NCBI RefSeq assembly: GCF_009829085.1
Contig: NZ_WUQY01000015.1
Span: 19,695-83,694 of the forward strand
DNA from: Sphingobacterium bovisgrunnientis
Lineage (GTDB): Bacteria; Bacteroidota; Bacteroidia; Sphingobacteriales; Sphingobacteriaceae
DNA: 64,000 nt
Direction of reading: 5' to 3'
Positions 27,301 through 35,364 of this stretch are shown here, one piece after another. A model generated the notes under the pieces. The model worked only from the letters and a program-made list of their open reading frames with translations, was not told the DNA's origin and did no database searches. The translations under genes and the position numbers were made by a program. Every line of letters starts with the position of its first letter. Position 1 is the stretch's first letter.

Positions 27301-27996
27301 ATGGATAGAGATATAACAATTGCTGTCATTGAAGATGACGAAAATTTACGTTTCTTGATTAGTCATCGTTTGCAGACAGAGCGTTATAAAGTAGTTCAAG
27401 CTGGAAATGGGGTAGAAGCAGAAGAATTGATCTTATCTGTACAACCTGATATCGTTCTTTTGGACTGGATGTTACCTGGTAAGGAGGGTATAGATGTTTG
27501 CCAATCGGTTCGTAAGCAAGGCTTCGAGAGTATTATTATCATGATGACTGCAAAGTCGCAGGATGTGGATAAGATCGATGCATATAGTCATGGTATCACA
27601 GATTATATCACTAAGCCATTCAATATGGATGTATTGGTGGCCATGATAGATAATAAGGTGCGTTTCTTTGTGCCCAAAAATGCAAATAAAGATGTTTACT
27701 TTTTTGGCAATACAGAACATCACCCACAGATACACTCTTTAATTCGCGAAGGCAAAAAGATTGAATTAACGATTTTAGAAAATCGTATTCTATTACATTT
27801 TTTGCAGAATATGGGTAAGGAAATTACCCGTGAAGAATTGATGGAAGTTGTATGGGGATACAGTTCTAATGTGAATACGCGTACACTCGATATGCATGTG
27901 GTTCGTTTGCGTAAGAAAATTGAAAGCAATCCAGATAAACCTACTTATTTACAGACCGTTCGTGGTTTGGGTTATAAATTTGTAGACGAGGAATAG
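27301..27996 (+). CDS. OmpR-family response regulator
   Basis: 231 residues. Receiver domain (about 5-120) with acidic pocket Glu11-Asp12-Asp13, phospho-acceptor Asp55 in LLDWMLPG, conserved TAK and TKPF lysine; winged-helix DNA-binding domain (about 135-228) with NTRTLDMHVVRLRKKI and TVRGLGYKF. It acts as the transcription factor partner of the adjacent kinase. A strong terminator follows 55 nt later. Confidence 0.95.
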   Translation: MDRDITIAVIEDDENLRFLISHRLQTERYKVVQAGNGVEAEELILSVQPDIVLLDWMLPGKEGIDVCQSVRKQGFESIIIMMTAKSQDVDKIDAYSHGITDYITKPFNMDVLVAMIDNKVRFFVPKNANKDVYFFGNTEHHPQIHSLIREGKKIELTILENRILLHFLQNMGKEITREELMEVVWGYSSNVNTRTLDMHVVRLRKKIESNPDKPTYLQTVRGLGYKFVDEE

Positions 27997-28051
27997 ATTT
28001 TTATTAATTTGGAAGTATAATATATTTGGTATATCTTCGTGTATACCGATG

Positions 28052-28095
28052 AACAAGACCATTCTCTCCGTGAGCGAATGGTCTTGTTTATTTTT
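28052..28095 (+). terminator. Terminator after the two-component system
   Basis: 13-bp perfect stem AACAAGACCATTC (28052-28064) and its complement (28076-28088), 11-nt loop, followed by TTATTTTTTT. Rho-independent type. Confidence 0.9.
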
Positions 28096-28139
28096 TTGTT
28101 AAATTTTTAGTAGTTAATAATTAAGTTTAAATATATATT

Positions 28140-28613
28140 ATGGCAGAAATAACTTATTACACAGCAGAGGGGTTAGCGAATCTCAAAGAAGAATTGCATT
28201 ACTTGAAAACTGAAGGTAGAGCGAAAATTGCTAATGCGATAGCAGAAGCACGTGACAAAGGTGATTTGTCAGAAAATGCAGAGTATGATGCTGCAAAGGA
28301 AGCTCAAGGGTTGCATGAAGCTAAAATAGCGAAGTTAGAAGATGTATTGGCGAGTGCTCGTCTTATTGATGAATCAAAGTTAGATCTGAGTAAGGTATTA
28401 GCGTTATCTATCGTTCGTATCAAGAACAAGAAGAATGGCGCAGAAATGACTTACCAATTGGTATCTGAAACAGAAGCAGATTTGAAGGCAGGGAAAATTT
28501 CTGTAAAATCACCAATTGCACAAGGCTTGCTAGGTAAGTCTGTAGGTGATGTAGCAGTAGTAAAAGTACCCGCAGGAGAAATTGAGTTTGAAGTTTTAGA
28601 GATTTCAAGATAA
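28140..28613 (+). CDS. greA: Transcription elongation factor GreA
   Basis: 157 residues, standard size. It binds in the RNA polymerase secondary channel and stimulates cleavage of backtracked transcripts. N-terminal coiled coil (about 5-75) with the acidic tip in DKGDLSENAEYD, then the FKBP-like C-terminal domain (about 85-157, SPIAQGLLGKSVGD). ATG 28140 has no strong Shine-Dalgarno. It lies between two terminators, so it is a single-gene unit. Confidence 0.96.
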   Translation: MAEITYYTAEGLANLKEELHYLKTEGRAKIANAIAEARDKGDLSENAEYDAAKEAQGLHEAKIAKLEDVLASARLIDESKLDLSKVLALSIVRIKNKKNGAEMTYQLVSETEADLKAGKISVKSPIAQGLLGKSVGDVAVVKVPAGEIEFEVLEISR

Positions 28614-28674
28614 TACATATAGGGGTTATGAGCGGTGCTGCCATAACCGCTTTTAATACTTTATATTTTTAAAT

Positions 28675-28714
28675 AAAATGAGGATTCCGATGAAAATCAG
28701 AATCCTCATTTTAT
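28675..28714. terminator. Terminator after greA
   Basis: A 13-15-bp stem with AAAATGAGGATTC at 28675-28687 and the complement at 28700-28712, 12-nt loop. T-rich flank on the plus strand is weak but the stem is perfect. A smaller hairpin (GGTTATG 28624-28630 / CATAACC 28642-28648, then CTTTT) also lies just after the greA stop. Confidence 0.7.
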
Positions 28715-28789
28715 TTGATTATGTTTTTTTAATGTAATAAGAACAACAAAACCCATGTAATATATATGATATTCTCTTTTATATTTTAT

Positions 28790-28797
28790 TATATTTG
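28790..28797 (+). promoter_or_regulatory. -7 box upstream of the HIT gene
   Basis: TATATTTG matches TAnnTTTG, 26 nt before the HIT ATG, downstream of the greA terminator. Confidence 0.65.
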
Positions 28798-28823
28798 CAG
28801 GTACACTGATTTGATATATTTTT

Positions 28824-29237
28824 ATGTCTACGATATTTTCGAAAATTATTGCTGGTGAAATACCTGCGTATAAGGTCGCTGAGAGTAATGATTTTTTAGC
28901 TTTTTTAGATGTATCTCCCCTGACACCAGGGCACGTATTGGTTATTCCTAAAAAAGAAACCGACTATATATTTGATATTGATAATGACGAATATATGGGG
29001 TTGTGGGTGTTTGCAAAAATTGTATCTCAAGGTATCAAGAAAGTGTTTCCTTGTAAAAAAGTGGGTGTAGCAGTGGTAGGGTTAGAAGTTGCACATGCGC
29101 ACATTCATTTGATTCCGTTAAATAAAGTTAGTGATATGAGCTTTGATAAACCTAAATTATCATTGCCAGCTGATGAAATGAATAAAATTGCTGAAGATAT
29201 TCGTCAAGCAATATCAGAAGTTACCAATGCTGAATAA
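28824..29237 (+). CDS. HIT-family nucleotide hydrolase/transferase
   Basis: 137 residues. Histidine-triad motif HAHIHLIPL at about 92-100 (catalytic middle His) and the N-terminal IFSKIIAGEIPAYKVAE block are typical of the HINT/Hit branch, which hydrolyses AMP-lysine or related nucleotide conjugates. Cytoplasmic. It may start an operon running through DedA, ppa, the CBS protein and rsmE, all closely spaced on the plus strand. Confidence 0.92.
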   Translation: MSTIFSKIIAGEIPAYKVAESNDFLAFLDVSPLTPGHVLVIPKKETDYIFDIDNDEYMGLWVFAKIVSQGIKKVFPCKKVGVAVVGLEVAHAHIHLIPLNKVSDMSFDKPKLSLPADEMNKIAEDIRQAISEVTNAE

Positions 29238-29270
29238 TATAAAGCAGCTATTGTCTTATAACTAACAACT

Positions 29271-29918
29271 ATGCAAGATTTTTTAATTTCTTTCCAGCAA
29301 TTGATGGATCCGGAGTATTTACTAAGTCATGGTGGATTCTATTTAGTTTGCTTGATTGTATTTGCCGAGACTGGTCTTTTCTTTGGCTTCTTTTTACCAG
29401 GTGATTACTTATTATTTCTAGCAGGTTTGTTTTGCGCATTAAATAAAATAGATGTGAGCATTACGACTATGTTTTTTGGTATACTTGGTTCAGGGGTAGC
29501 AGGTAATTTTGCGGGCTATTGGTTTGGTTATCGAGCTGGGCCTATGCTCTTTAAACGGAAGGATTCCGTTGTTTTCAAACAGAAATATATTGTAATGGCT
29601 GAAGAATTCTACCAAAAATATGGTGGATCTGCTTTGGTTGTAGGACGCTTTGTGCCGATTATTCGTACATTTGCACCAATATTCGCTGGGGTAGTAAAAT
29701 TGGACTTCAAAAAGTTCGTTTTTTACAATGTCTCAGGAGCCTTAATTTGGGTAGGCGTATTGACACTATCAGGGTATTATTTGGGCGCAGCCTTTCCTGA
29801 AATCATCAACTACGTAGAATATATTGTCATTGGTATGATCGTCATTGCGTTTTTGCCGATCATCATTGCTGTAATAAAGCGATGGCTAAAAAATAGAAAT
29901 CAAAATAAACAACAATAA
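29271..29918 (+). CDS. DedA family membrane protein
   Basis: 215 residues with about five hydrophobic segments. The conserved GxxxG/R region FGYRAGP and the RFVPIIRTFAPIFAGV motif identify DedA; family members are lipid (undecaprenyl phosphate or phospholipid) flippases needed for envelope and proton-motive-force homeostasis. The C-terminus is basic and polar. 33 nt after the HIT gene. Confidence 0.92.
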   Translation: MQDFLISFQQLMDPEYLLSHGGFYLVCLIVFAETGLFFGFFLPGDYLLFLAGLFCALNKIDVSITTMFFGILGSGVAGNFAGYWFGYRAGPMLFKRKDSVVFKQKYIVMAEEFYQKYGGSALVVGRFVPIIRTFAPIFAGVVKLDFKKFVFYNVSGALIWVGVLTLSGYYLGAAFPEIINYVEYIVIGMIVIAFLPIIIAVIKRWLKNRNQNKQQ

Positions 29919-29933
29919 ACAGTAAGAATATTA

Positions 29934-30476
29934 ATGAGTACACAACATCCTTGGCATCAAGTGTCTCCTGGAGACGACGTGCCAAATTCAGTAAATGCTA
30001 TAATCGAAATACCTAAAGGCTCGAAAGCGAAATACGAAATTGATAAAGATAGTGGTTTGATTAAATTGGATCGCGTTTTATTTTCTTCGGTAATGTACCC
30101 TGCAAACTATGGTTTTATTCCACAAACATATTGTGACGATAAAGATCCATTAGATATCTTAGTAATTAGCTCGGTGGACGTATATCCAATGAGTCTGATT
30201 GAAGCTAAAGTAATCGGTGTAATGCACATGATTGATGGTGGCGAACAAGATGATAAAATCATTGCGGTAGCTAAAAACGATGTTTCTGTTAATTATATCA
30301 ACGATTTGTCGGAATTACCTCCGCATACGATGAAAGAAATCGTTCGTTTCTTCCAAGATTATAAAGCATTAGAAGGTAAGAGCGTAGAGGTTCAAAACCT
30401 TTATGGTCGTGCTTATGCTCAAAATATCATCAACGAAAGTATTGAGCTTTACAATACTGAAATAAGAAATAAATAA
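29934..30476 (+). CDS. ppa: Inorganic pyrophosphatase, family I
   Basis: 180 residues. It hydrolyses pyrophosphate to two phosphates. The metal-binding signature [10 protein letters not shown] (three Asp residues) and the N-terminal [17 protein letters not shown] substrate loop are present, and [15 protein letters not shown] fits the family. Cytoplasmic, Mg-dependent. Start is ATG 29934. Confidence 0.96.
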   Translation: MSTQHPWHQVSPGDDVPNSVNAIIEIPKGSKAKYEIDKDSGLIKLDRVLFSSVMYPANYGFIPQTYCDDKDPLDILVISSVDVYPMSLIEAKVIGVMHMIDGGEQDDKIIAVAKNDVSVNYINDLSELPPHTMKEIVRFFQDYKALEGKSVEVQNLYGRAYAQNIINESIELYNTEIRNK

Positions 30477-30480
30477 TCAA

Positions 30481-31797
30481 ATGGCTCTCGATATTTTTTG
30501 GACATTTTTATTGGTCTTTGCAAATGGCTTTTTTGTCGCCGCCGAATTTGCGATTGTCAAAGTAAGGGCATCGCAGATCGAGCTACAAGCTAAATCCGGT
30601 AGCAACGTAGCAAAAATAGCAAAGAATATTACAGAGCATTTGGACAAATACCTAGCTGCAACACAGCTAGGTATTACTTTAGCATCCCTAGGCCTAGGTT
30701 GGATCGGAGAGGAAGTGATGACGGAGGTGGTAAATCACGTTTTTACTTTTTTCAATATCGACATTTCCCAAAGCTGGACTAAAGGATTAGGATTAGTGCT
30801 AGCATTTGGATCCATTACATTATTACATGTGGTATTGGGTGAGTTGGCACCAAAATCAATTGCTATTCAAAAACCAATAGCTACGACAATGAGAGTCGCT
30901 ATTCCATTAAGATTATTTTATTGGCTAATGATGCCATTGATTTATGTATTTAATGGATTTGCTAATTTCTTATTGAAATTAATTGGTATTACACCTCATC
31001 CCAACGAGGCGCATCATTCTTCCGAAGAGCTTCAATATTTATTGGATAAGGGTATGGAGTCTGGCGCTTTGAATCTTTCTGAGCATGAGCTTATCAAAAA
31101 TGTTTTTGATTTTAATGAGCGTATTGTCAAGAATATTATGGTTCCGCGAACTAAGATCATTGCGGTAGAGTTATGTGATTCGCCAGAAGAATTCATCAAT
31201 ACCGTCACAGAAGAGGGATATTCTCGTATTCCGATTTATGATGACAACATTGATAATATTGTCGGTATTGTACATACAAAAGATATATTGCCACTTTTGT
31301 TTAAAGGCGAAGAGATAGAGCTTAAAAGCATAATGCGTAAGCCTTATTTTATTCCTGAGACGAAGAAAATCAATGATTTGATGGCAGAGTTTCAACAAAA
31401 GCGAATTCAAATTGCTATTGTGTTAGATGAATTTGGTGGTACTTCAGGTATGGTAACTTTGGAAGATATCGTTGAAGAACTCGTTGGTGATATTCAAGAT
31501 GAATACGATGAAGAAACACCAGTGGTGGAACAAATTTCTGAAACTGAGTTTATTATTGATGCAGGTGCAGGGGTTCATGATGTGAATGAATATTTACCTT
31601 TTGAGCTTCCTCAAAGTTCGGACTACGATACGATTGCAGGTCTTGTGAGTCATGTGTTTGATAAGATTCCTGATGTGGGCGAGACTACAGAAGAATTTGG
31701 GTATCGTTTTACAATCATGAAGAAAACGCAACAGAATATCGAATACGTAAAACTTGATGTAGTAGAAGAAACAGGAGACGAAGATTCAGATTCATAA
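30481..31797 (+). CDS. CNNM/CorC-type (hemolysin-family) transporter protein
   Basis: 438 residues: DUF21/CNNM membrane domain (about 1-190, four hydrophobic segments), a CBS-domain pair (about 205-330, with VPRTKI and YSRIPIYDDN), and a CorC_HlyC transporter-associated domain (about 345-430). Such proteins are linked to magnesium/cobalt resistance or efflux; the hemolysin name is historical. It begins 4 nt after ppa, whose substrate use needs Mg, but a functional link is only suggestive. Confidence 0.92.
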   Translation: MALDIFWTFLLVFANGFFVAAEFAIVKVRASQIELQAKSGSNVAKIAKNITEHLDKYLAATQLGITLASLGLGWIGEEVMTEVVNHVFTFFNIDISQSWTKGLGLVLAFGSITLLHVVLGELAPKSIAIQKPIATTMRVAIPLRLFYWLMMPLIYVFNGFANFLLKLIGITPHPNEAHHSSEELQYLLDKGMESGALNLSEHELIKNVFDFNERIVKNIMVPRTKIIAVELCDSPEEFINTVTEEGYSRIPIYDDNIDNIVGIVHTKDILPLLFKGEEIELKSIMRKPYFIPETKKINDLMAEFQQKRIQIAIVLDEFGGTSGMVTLEDIVEELVGDIQDEYDEETPVVEQISETEFIIDAGAGVHDVNEYLPFELPQSSDYDTIAGLVSHVFDKIPDVGETTEEFGYRFTIMKKTQQNIEYVKLDVVEETGDEDSDS

Positions 31798-31798
31798 T

Positions 31799-32512
31799 AT
31801 GCAGCTTTTTTATACACCTGAAATTCAACCAGCACACCCAACATTTATGTTGAGTGAAGAGGAAAGCAAACATGCAATTCGCGTGTTGCGACTTACTGTT
31901 GGGGAGAAAATTCACCTTATTGATGGGCGTGGTGGTTTATACGAAACTGAAATTATCGAAGCGCATCCCAAACGGACTACTTTGCGTGTGCTTTCTGTAC
32001 AAGAGAATTTTGGAAAGTCCACGTACGAAATTCATATGGCTGTAGCTCCAACCAAGAATATTGATCGTATTGAATGGTTTCTTGAAAAAGCTACCGAAAT
32101 TGGTCTGACATCTTATACGCCTATTATTTGCGAGCATTCTGAACGTAAAGAAGTTAAGGTGGAGCGACTGGAAAAAGTCGCTATTGCAGCGATGAAACAA
32201 TCTTTAAAAGCTTATTTGCCCAAAATAAAACCACCTACGAGCTTTTCTAAATTTATCCAAGAAATTAAAGACGAAACTTACACTAAAGGAATTGCACATT
32301 GTGTAGATAGCGAAAAGAAATATATTTCTAACACATTCGCACCTCGTGGTAAGTATTTGATTTTGATTGGTCCAGAAGGTGATTTCTCTGAAAAAGAAAT
32401 AAGCCAGGCTATTGAAGCTGGCTTTATCCCTTTATCTTTAGGTGAAGCAAGATTACGCACGGAAACCGCGGCGTTAGCTTCAGTTCTTGAAGTTTCTTTA
32501 TTGAATCGTTAG
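31799..32512 (+). CDS. rsmE: 16S rRNA m3U1498 methyltransferase RsmE
   Basis: 237 residues, SPOUT-class (trefoil-knot) methyltransferase. N-terminal PUA-like part, then knot motifs LIGPEGDFSEKE and LSLGEARLRTETAA. It methylates N3 of U1498 in 16S rRNA. It starts immediately after the CBS protein stop and its end overlaps by 4 nt the end of the convergent DUF3299 gene (32509). Confidence 0.95.
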   Translation: MQLFYTPEIQPAHPTFMLSEEESKHAIRVLRLTVGEKIHLIDGRGGLYETEIIEAHPKRTTLRVLSVQENFGKSTYEIHMAVAPTKNIDRIEWFLEKATEIGLTSYTPIICEHSERKEVKVERLEKVAIAAMKQSLKAYLPKIKPPTSFSKFIQEIKDETYTKGIAHCVDSEKKYISNTFAPRGKYLILIGPEGDFSEKEISQAIEAGFIPLSLGEARLRTETAALASVLEVSLLNR

Positions 32513-32991
32513 TTAATGATTTCCGCATCCACAATCTGAATTTCAGCATTTCCTTTCAGTGGTTCAGGATTGAAAACCATTTTTCCTTTTAATTTCAACG
32601 GTTCTTCTGTGAACTTAATCGAACCTTTTTTCATAAAAATCTCGACCATTGGTGGAATACCATTCGTTCCACAAAATTGACACTGCGCTATAGGTAAGAC
32701 CGATAACATAAATGTGCTGTGTTGACGACCGCTTGTCAGTGGTACCAAATAACCTGGTAATTCCACAATCTTGTTTTCTAGTTTTTTCAATTCCGCAGGA
32801 TAATGTGGCGTGTACACTTTTTTGTTTCCACTTGTCGTTACTTTATACATCATTTTGTCAATGGCTTCCCATGTGCTATTCATCATTGGGGTATGATCTG
32901 GAACGTCGAGCCCTTGGTTGAAGCCACCTATCTGAGCTTTAGCCCCAATTGTTAATAACGATAAACAAAGTACAATTATGTAGTTTTTCAT
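32509..32991 (-). CDS. Secreted DUF3299-like protein
   Basis: 160 residues with a signal peptide ending in AKA-QIG. The conserved core LENKIVELPGYLVPLTS, MLSVLPIAQCQFCGTNG.PPMVEI matches DUF3299, in which a CxFC pair is typical; function is not settled. Genes of this family are often found beside FtsX/LolD-like ABC transporters and metal-related genes, and here it follows the His-rich permease by one base and the ATPase before it, so it is the last gene of that operon. Confidence 0.78.
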   Translation of the reverse strand: MKNYIIVLCLSLLTIGAKAQIGGFNQGLDVPDHTPMMNSTWEAIDKMMYKVTTSGNKKVYTPHYPAELKKLENKIVELPGYLVPLTSGRQHSTFMLSVLPIAQCQFCGTNGIPPMVEIFMKKGSIKFTEEPLKLKGKMVFNPEPLKGNAEIQIVDAEIIN

Positions 32992-32992
32992 T

Positions 32993-34441
32993 TTATTTAG
33001 AAGATAATGTGTTCGAAATAGTTGTTTGATAAGCCTTAATAGCAGGGATAATACTTGCTATTACGCCAATTAGTATTGCTGAAATCAAAATTACAAATTC
33101 ATTTGGATGCATTGCGAATGCTTGAATGAAATCAGCGCTTTCGCTAGTTTGTAAACTGATATAATACAATATGCTATGCCCCAAAAATAATCCAAAAATT
33201 CCACCAATTAAAGTAATAACCAACCCTTCGACTATAGTAATGGTAAATAGTTTAGCTTTTGTGGCTCCCAAAGTACGCATGATAGCCAAATCATATTTGC
33301 GATCTTTCATTGCATTGTACAAACTAATAAATACGCTGAATCCTGCAATGACCATGATAACATAAGCCAATATTCCTAAAGAATCAAAGCCAACGCCTAA
33401 TAATGAAAATATTCTTGAACTTTCCATGGCAGGTGAAGCCGCTTGCATTTGGGTACTTTGATTAACCATACGTGGCAATACACTAATTGCAGTAGGTGAG
33501 CTGTATTTGATTAACAAGGCCGTAATTTCAACACCTTGATCATCGATCATGTCTTGTCCTAAGCTTTTGATGAAGTCATTGTTCTGTGGTTTCTCCGTTA
33601 CTAATTGCTCTTCGTGTACATGTGATGATTCACTGTGTTCGTGTTTATGATCGTCATGGCTGTGATCGTGTCCTTCATGATCGTGGTCAGAATGATCGTG
33701 TTTATGTTCATCATTATGGCTTTGCGCTGTTGATGTTGTCTCATGTGCATGATTGTGACCATCATTGTGGTCATGGTCGTGATTATGATCGCAATGTTCG
33801 CCGTGAATATGTTCGCCATTGTGTGCAATCCCATGAACTTCCCAGACACTGGCTAGATTACTTAATATTAAATTATCGACAATAGACTGTCCTGGATTTA
33901 AAATACCGACAACTGTGAAAGGGTGATCGTCGTGCTGATGTGCATCAGCAGAGAGTCCGTGAGCACTGAAAATTTGATCGCCAATTTTAAGATTATGCTT
34001 GCGTGCGACCTCAGAACCTAATACAACTTCAAAAGATTTGCTCCACAATTTCCCTTCTTTCAATTTCAACTCATATAGTTGTAAAAAACTAGCATCAGTT
34101 CCGATAATACGATGACCTTTGTAATTATCACCTAAAGATATTGGCGTAGCTAATTGTACTAAAGGATTTTCAGCAAGTTTATTCGCTTCGCTCATTGGAA
34201 TATTACCCGTAGGGTTATCTACATGATACAGCGAACTCAATATCAATTGCATTGGGCTACCTTTAGCTCCGATAACTACATCTATATTTTTGGTGTTATT
34301 TTCAAGTTGTTTTTCTAATGTCACTGAGCTAATGTAAATGACAATTAGAATAGCCACACCAAAAGCAGTAAGCAGGACACTTAATAAAGTGGATCCCCAT
34401 TGTTGTGAAATATTTTTCCAAACAAGAGATAATGTATTCAT
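32993..34441 (-). CDS. FtsX/MacB-type ABC permease with a histidine-rich extracytoplasmic insert
   Basis: 482 residues: one span at about 18-40, a long periplasmic part, then three spans in the C-terminal 135 residues. This is the lipoprotein-release/MacB permease fold. Between residues 203 and 276 there are 26 histidines together with Asp and Glu (HDHDHNDGHNH-like blocks), and four more His around 161-173. His-rich loops of this type normally bind zinc or similar metals. With its ATPase and the DUF3299 protein it forms an operon. A metal-linked role is well supported by composition; whether it imports, exports or releases a metallochaperone is not known. Confidence 0.88.
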   Translation of the reverse strand: MNTLSLVWKNISQQWGSTLLSVLLTAFGVAILIVIYISSVTLEKQLENNTKNIDVVIGAKGSPMQLILSSLYHVDNPTGNIPMSEANKLAENPLVQLATPISLGDNYKGHRIIGTDASFLQLYELKLKEGKLWSKSFEVVLGSEVARKHNLKIGDQIFSAHGLSADAHQHDDHPFTVVGILNPGQSIVDNLILSNLASVWEVHGIAHNGEHIHGEHCDHNHDHDHNDGHNHAHETTSTAQSHNDEHKHDHSDHDHEGHDHSHDDHKHEHSESSHVHEEQLVTEKPQNNDFIKSLGQDMIDDQGVEITALLIKYSSPTAISVLPRMVNQSTQMQAASPAMESSRIFSLLGVGFDSLGILAYVIMVIAGFSVFISLYNAMKDRKYDLAIMRTLGATKAKLFTITIVEGLVITLIGGIFGLFLGHSILYYISLQTSESADFIQAFAMHPNEFVILISAILIGVIASIIPAIKAYQTTISNTLSSK

Positions 34442-34450
34442 AGGGTGCTG

Positions 34451-35077
34451 TTATAATTGATAAGTGTGTGCAAAAAATGATTTTATGCGCGTGTCGTGCG
34501 TGGCAATCAATAGCGTAGCATCATAGTTCGCCGCTATTTCCAAAAGCAAATCCATTGCATGCTTCGTATTCGAATCATCTAAGGCTGCTGTTGGTTCGTC
34601 CGCAATTAATACTTTTGGATTGTTTATGACAGCACGTGCGATAGCAGCACGTTGCAATTGACCACGACTCAATTGGTTTGGGTAGCTATTTGACTTTTCG
34701 CGTATTTGTAATTTATCTAGAATATCAGCAACAGCTTTTTTGTTTTGCTTTTCTTTCGCTAGATATTGTGCAAGAAGAATATTCTCTTCGATTGTCAGAT
34801 TTTTGAGTAAATGCGCATCTTGGAAAATAAACCCCATATTTTTTGCTCTAAAAAGATCTCTTTCTTGTTCGCTCAAACTATAAATGTCCGTTTCATTAAT
34901 AAAAACTTTACCGGATTTTGGTTGAGATAGCCCACCCAACAAATGCAGTAAAGTTGTTTTGCCACTTCCTGATTCTCCCAACAAAAGGGAATGATTATGT
35001 TTCTCAACATGCATACTTGGAAAGGATAATTCAGCAGAATTTGAATATTTAAATGTGAGATTTTCTGAACTTATCAT
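34451..35077 (-). CDS. LolD/MacB-type ABC ATPase
   Basis: 208 residues. Walker A GESGSGKTTLLHL, signature LSRGQLQRAAIARA (Gly to Arg in the usual LSGGQ, as in several LolD relatives), Walker B VLIADEPTAALD, switch His IATHD. It drives the adjacent His-rich permease; start is ATG 35077, 9 nt before the permease. First gene of the operon, divergent from the TonB receptor. Confidence 0.92.
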   Translation of the reverse strand: MISSENLTFKYSNSAELSFPSMHVEKHNHSLLLGESGSGKTTLLHLLGGLSQPKSGKVFINETDIYSLSEQERDLFRAKNMGFIFQDAHLLKNLTIEENILLAQYLAKEKQNKKAVADILDKLQIREKSNSYPNQLSRGQLQRAAIARAVINNPKVLIADEPTAALDDSNTKHAMDLLLEIAANYDATLLIATHDTRIKSFFAHTYQL

Positions 35078-35364
35078 AGATTTTTTATTTCTAAATAGCT
35101 TTTAGATTAACATTAAAGGTATAGACAATACATTAGATTCGAAAATTCTATTCAAATTATTACAAGGTAAAGACCGTATTCTGCGTAAAGAAAAATTAAT
35201 CTTAGCACAACATAACGTGCCTTTTTTACCGGCTATATCTAACTTTTTGACATTCAGTTTTACTTATTAATGATTACTTAACATTTCTGTCATGAAATGG
35301 TAATTTGACCGTAACATTGAGTTAATACACTTGCTTTTAATTTGTGTTAAATTAAAATTAAATA
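35078..35364. promoter_or_regulatory. Divergent control region between the ABC operon and the TonB receptor
   Basis: 287 nt without a gene. Near the receptor, 35277-35331 shows five units spaced 11 nt with cores TTAACAT, GTCATGA, GTAATTT, GTAACAT, TTAATAC, just upstream of a near-consensus -7 box (TTAATTTG, 35337-35344). A partly overlapping inverted repeat CATTTC(6)GAAATG is at 35282-35299. The layout fits binding of a regulator next to the promoter. Confidence 0.5.

Noticed and set aside
28021..28095. TATATTTG box followed closely by a terminator, possible attenuator or small RNA before greA
   Set aside because: No -33 element at the right distance; the hairpin is better explained as the end of the two-component operon.
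33586..33885. ORFs opposite and out of frame with the His-rich permease loop
   Set aside because: Histidine codon repeats open the other frames; no start, signal or family supports them.
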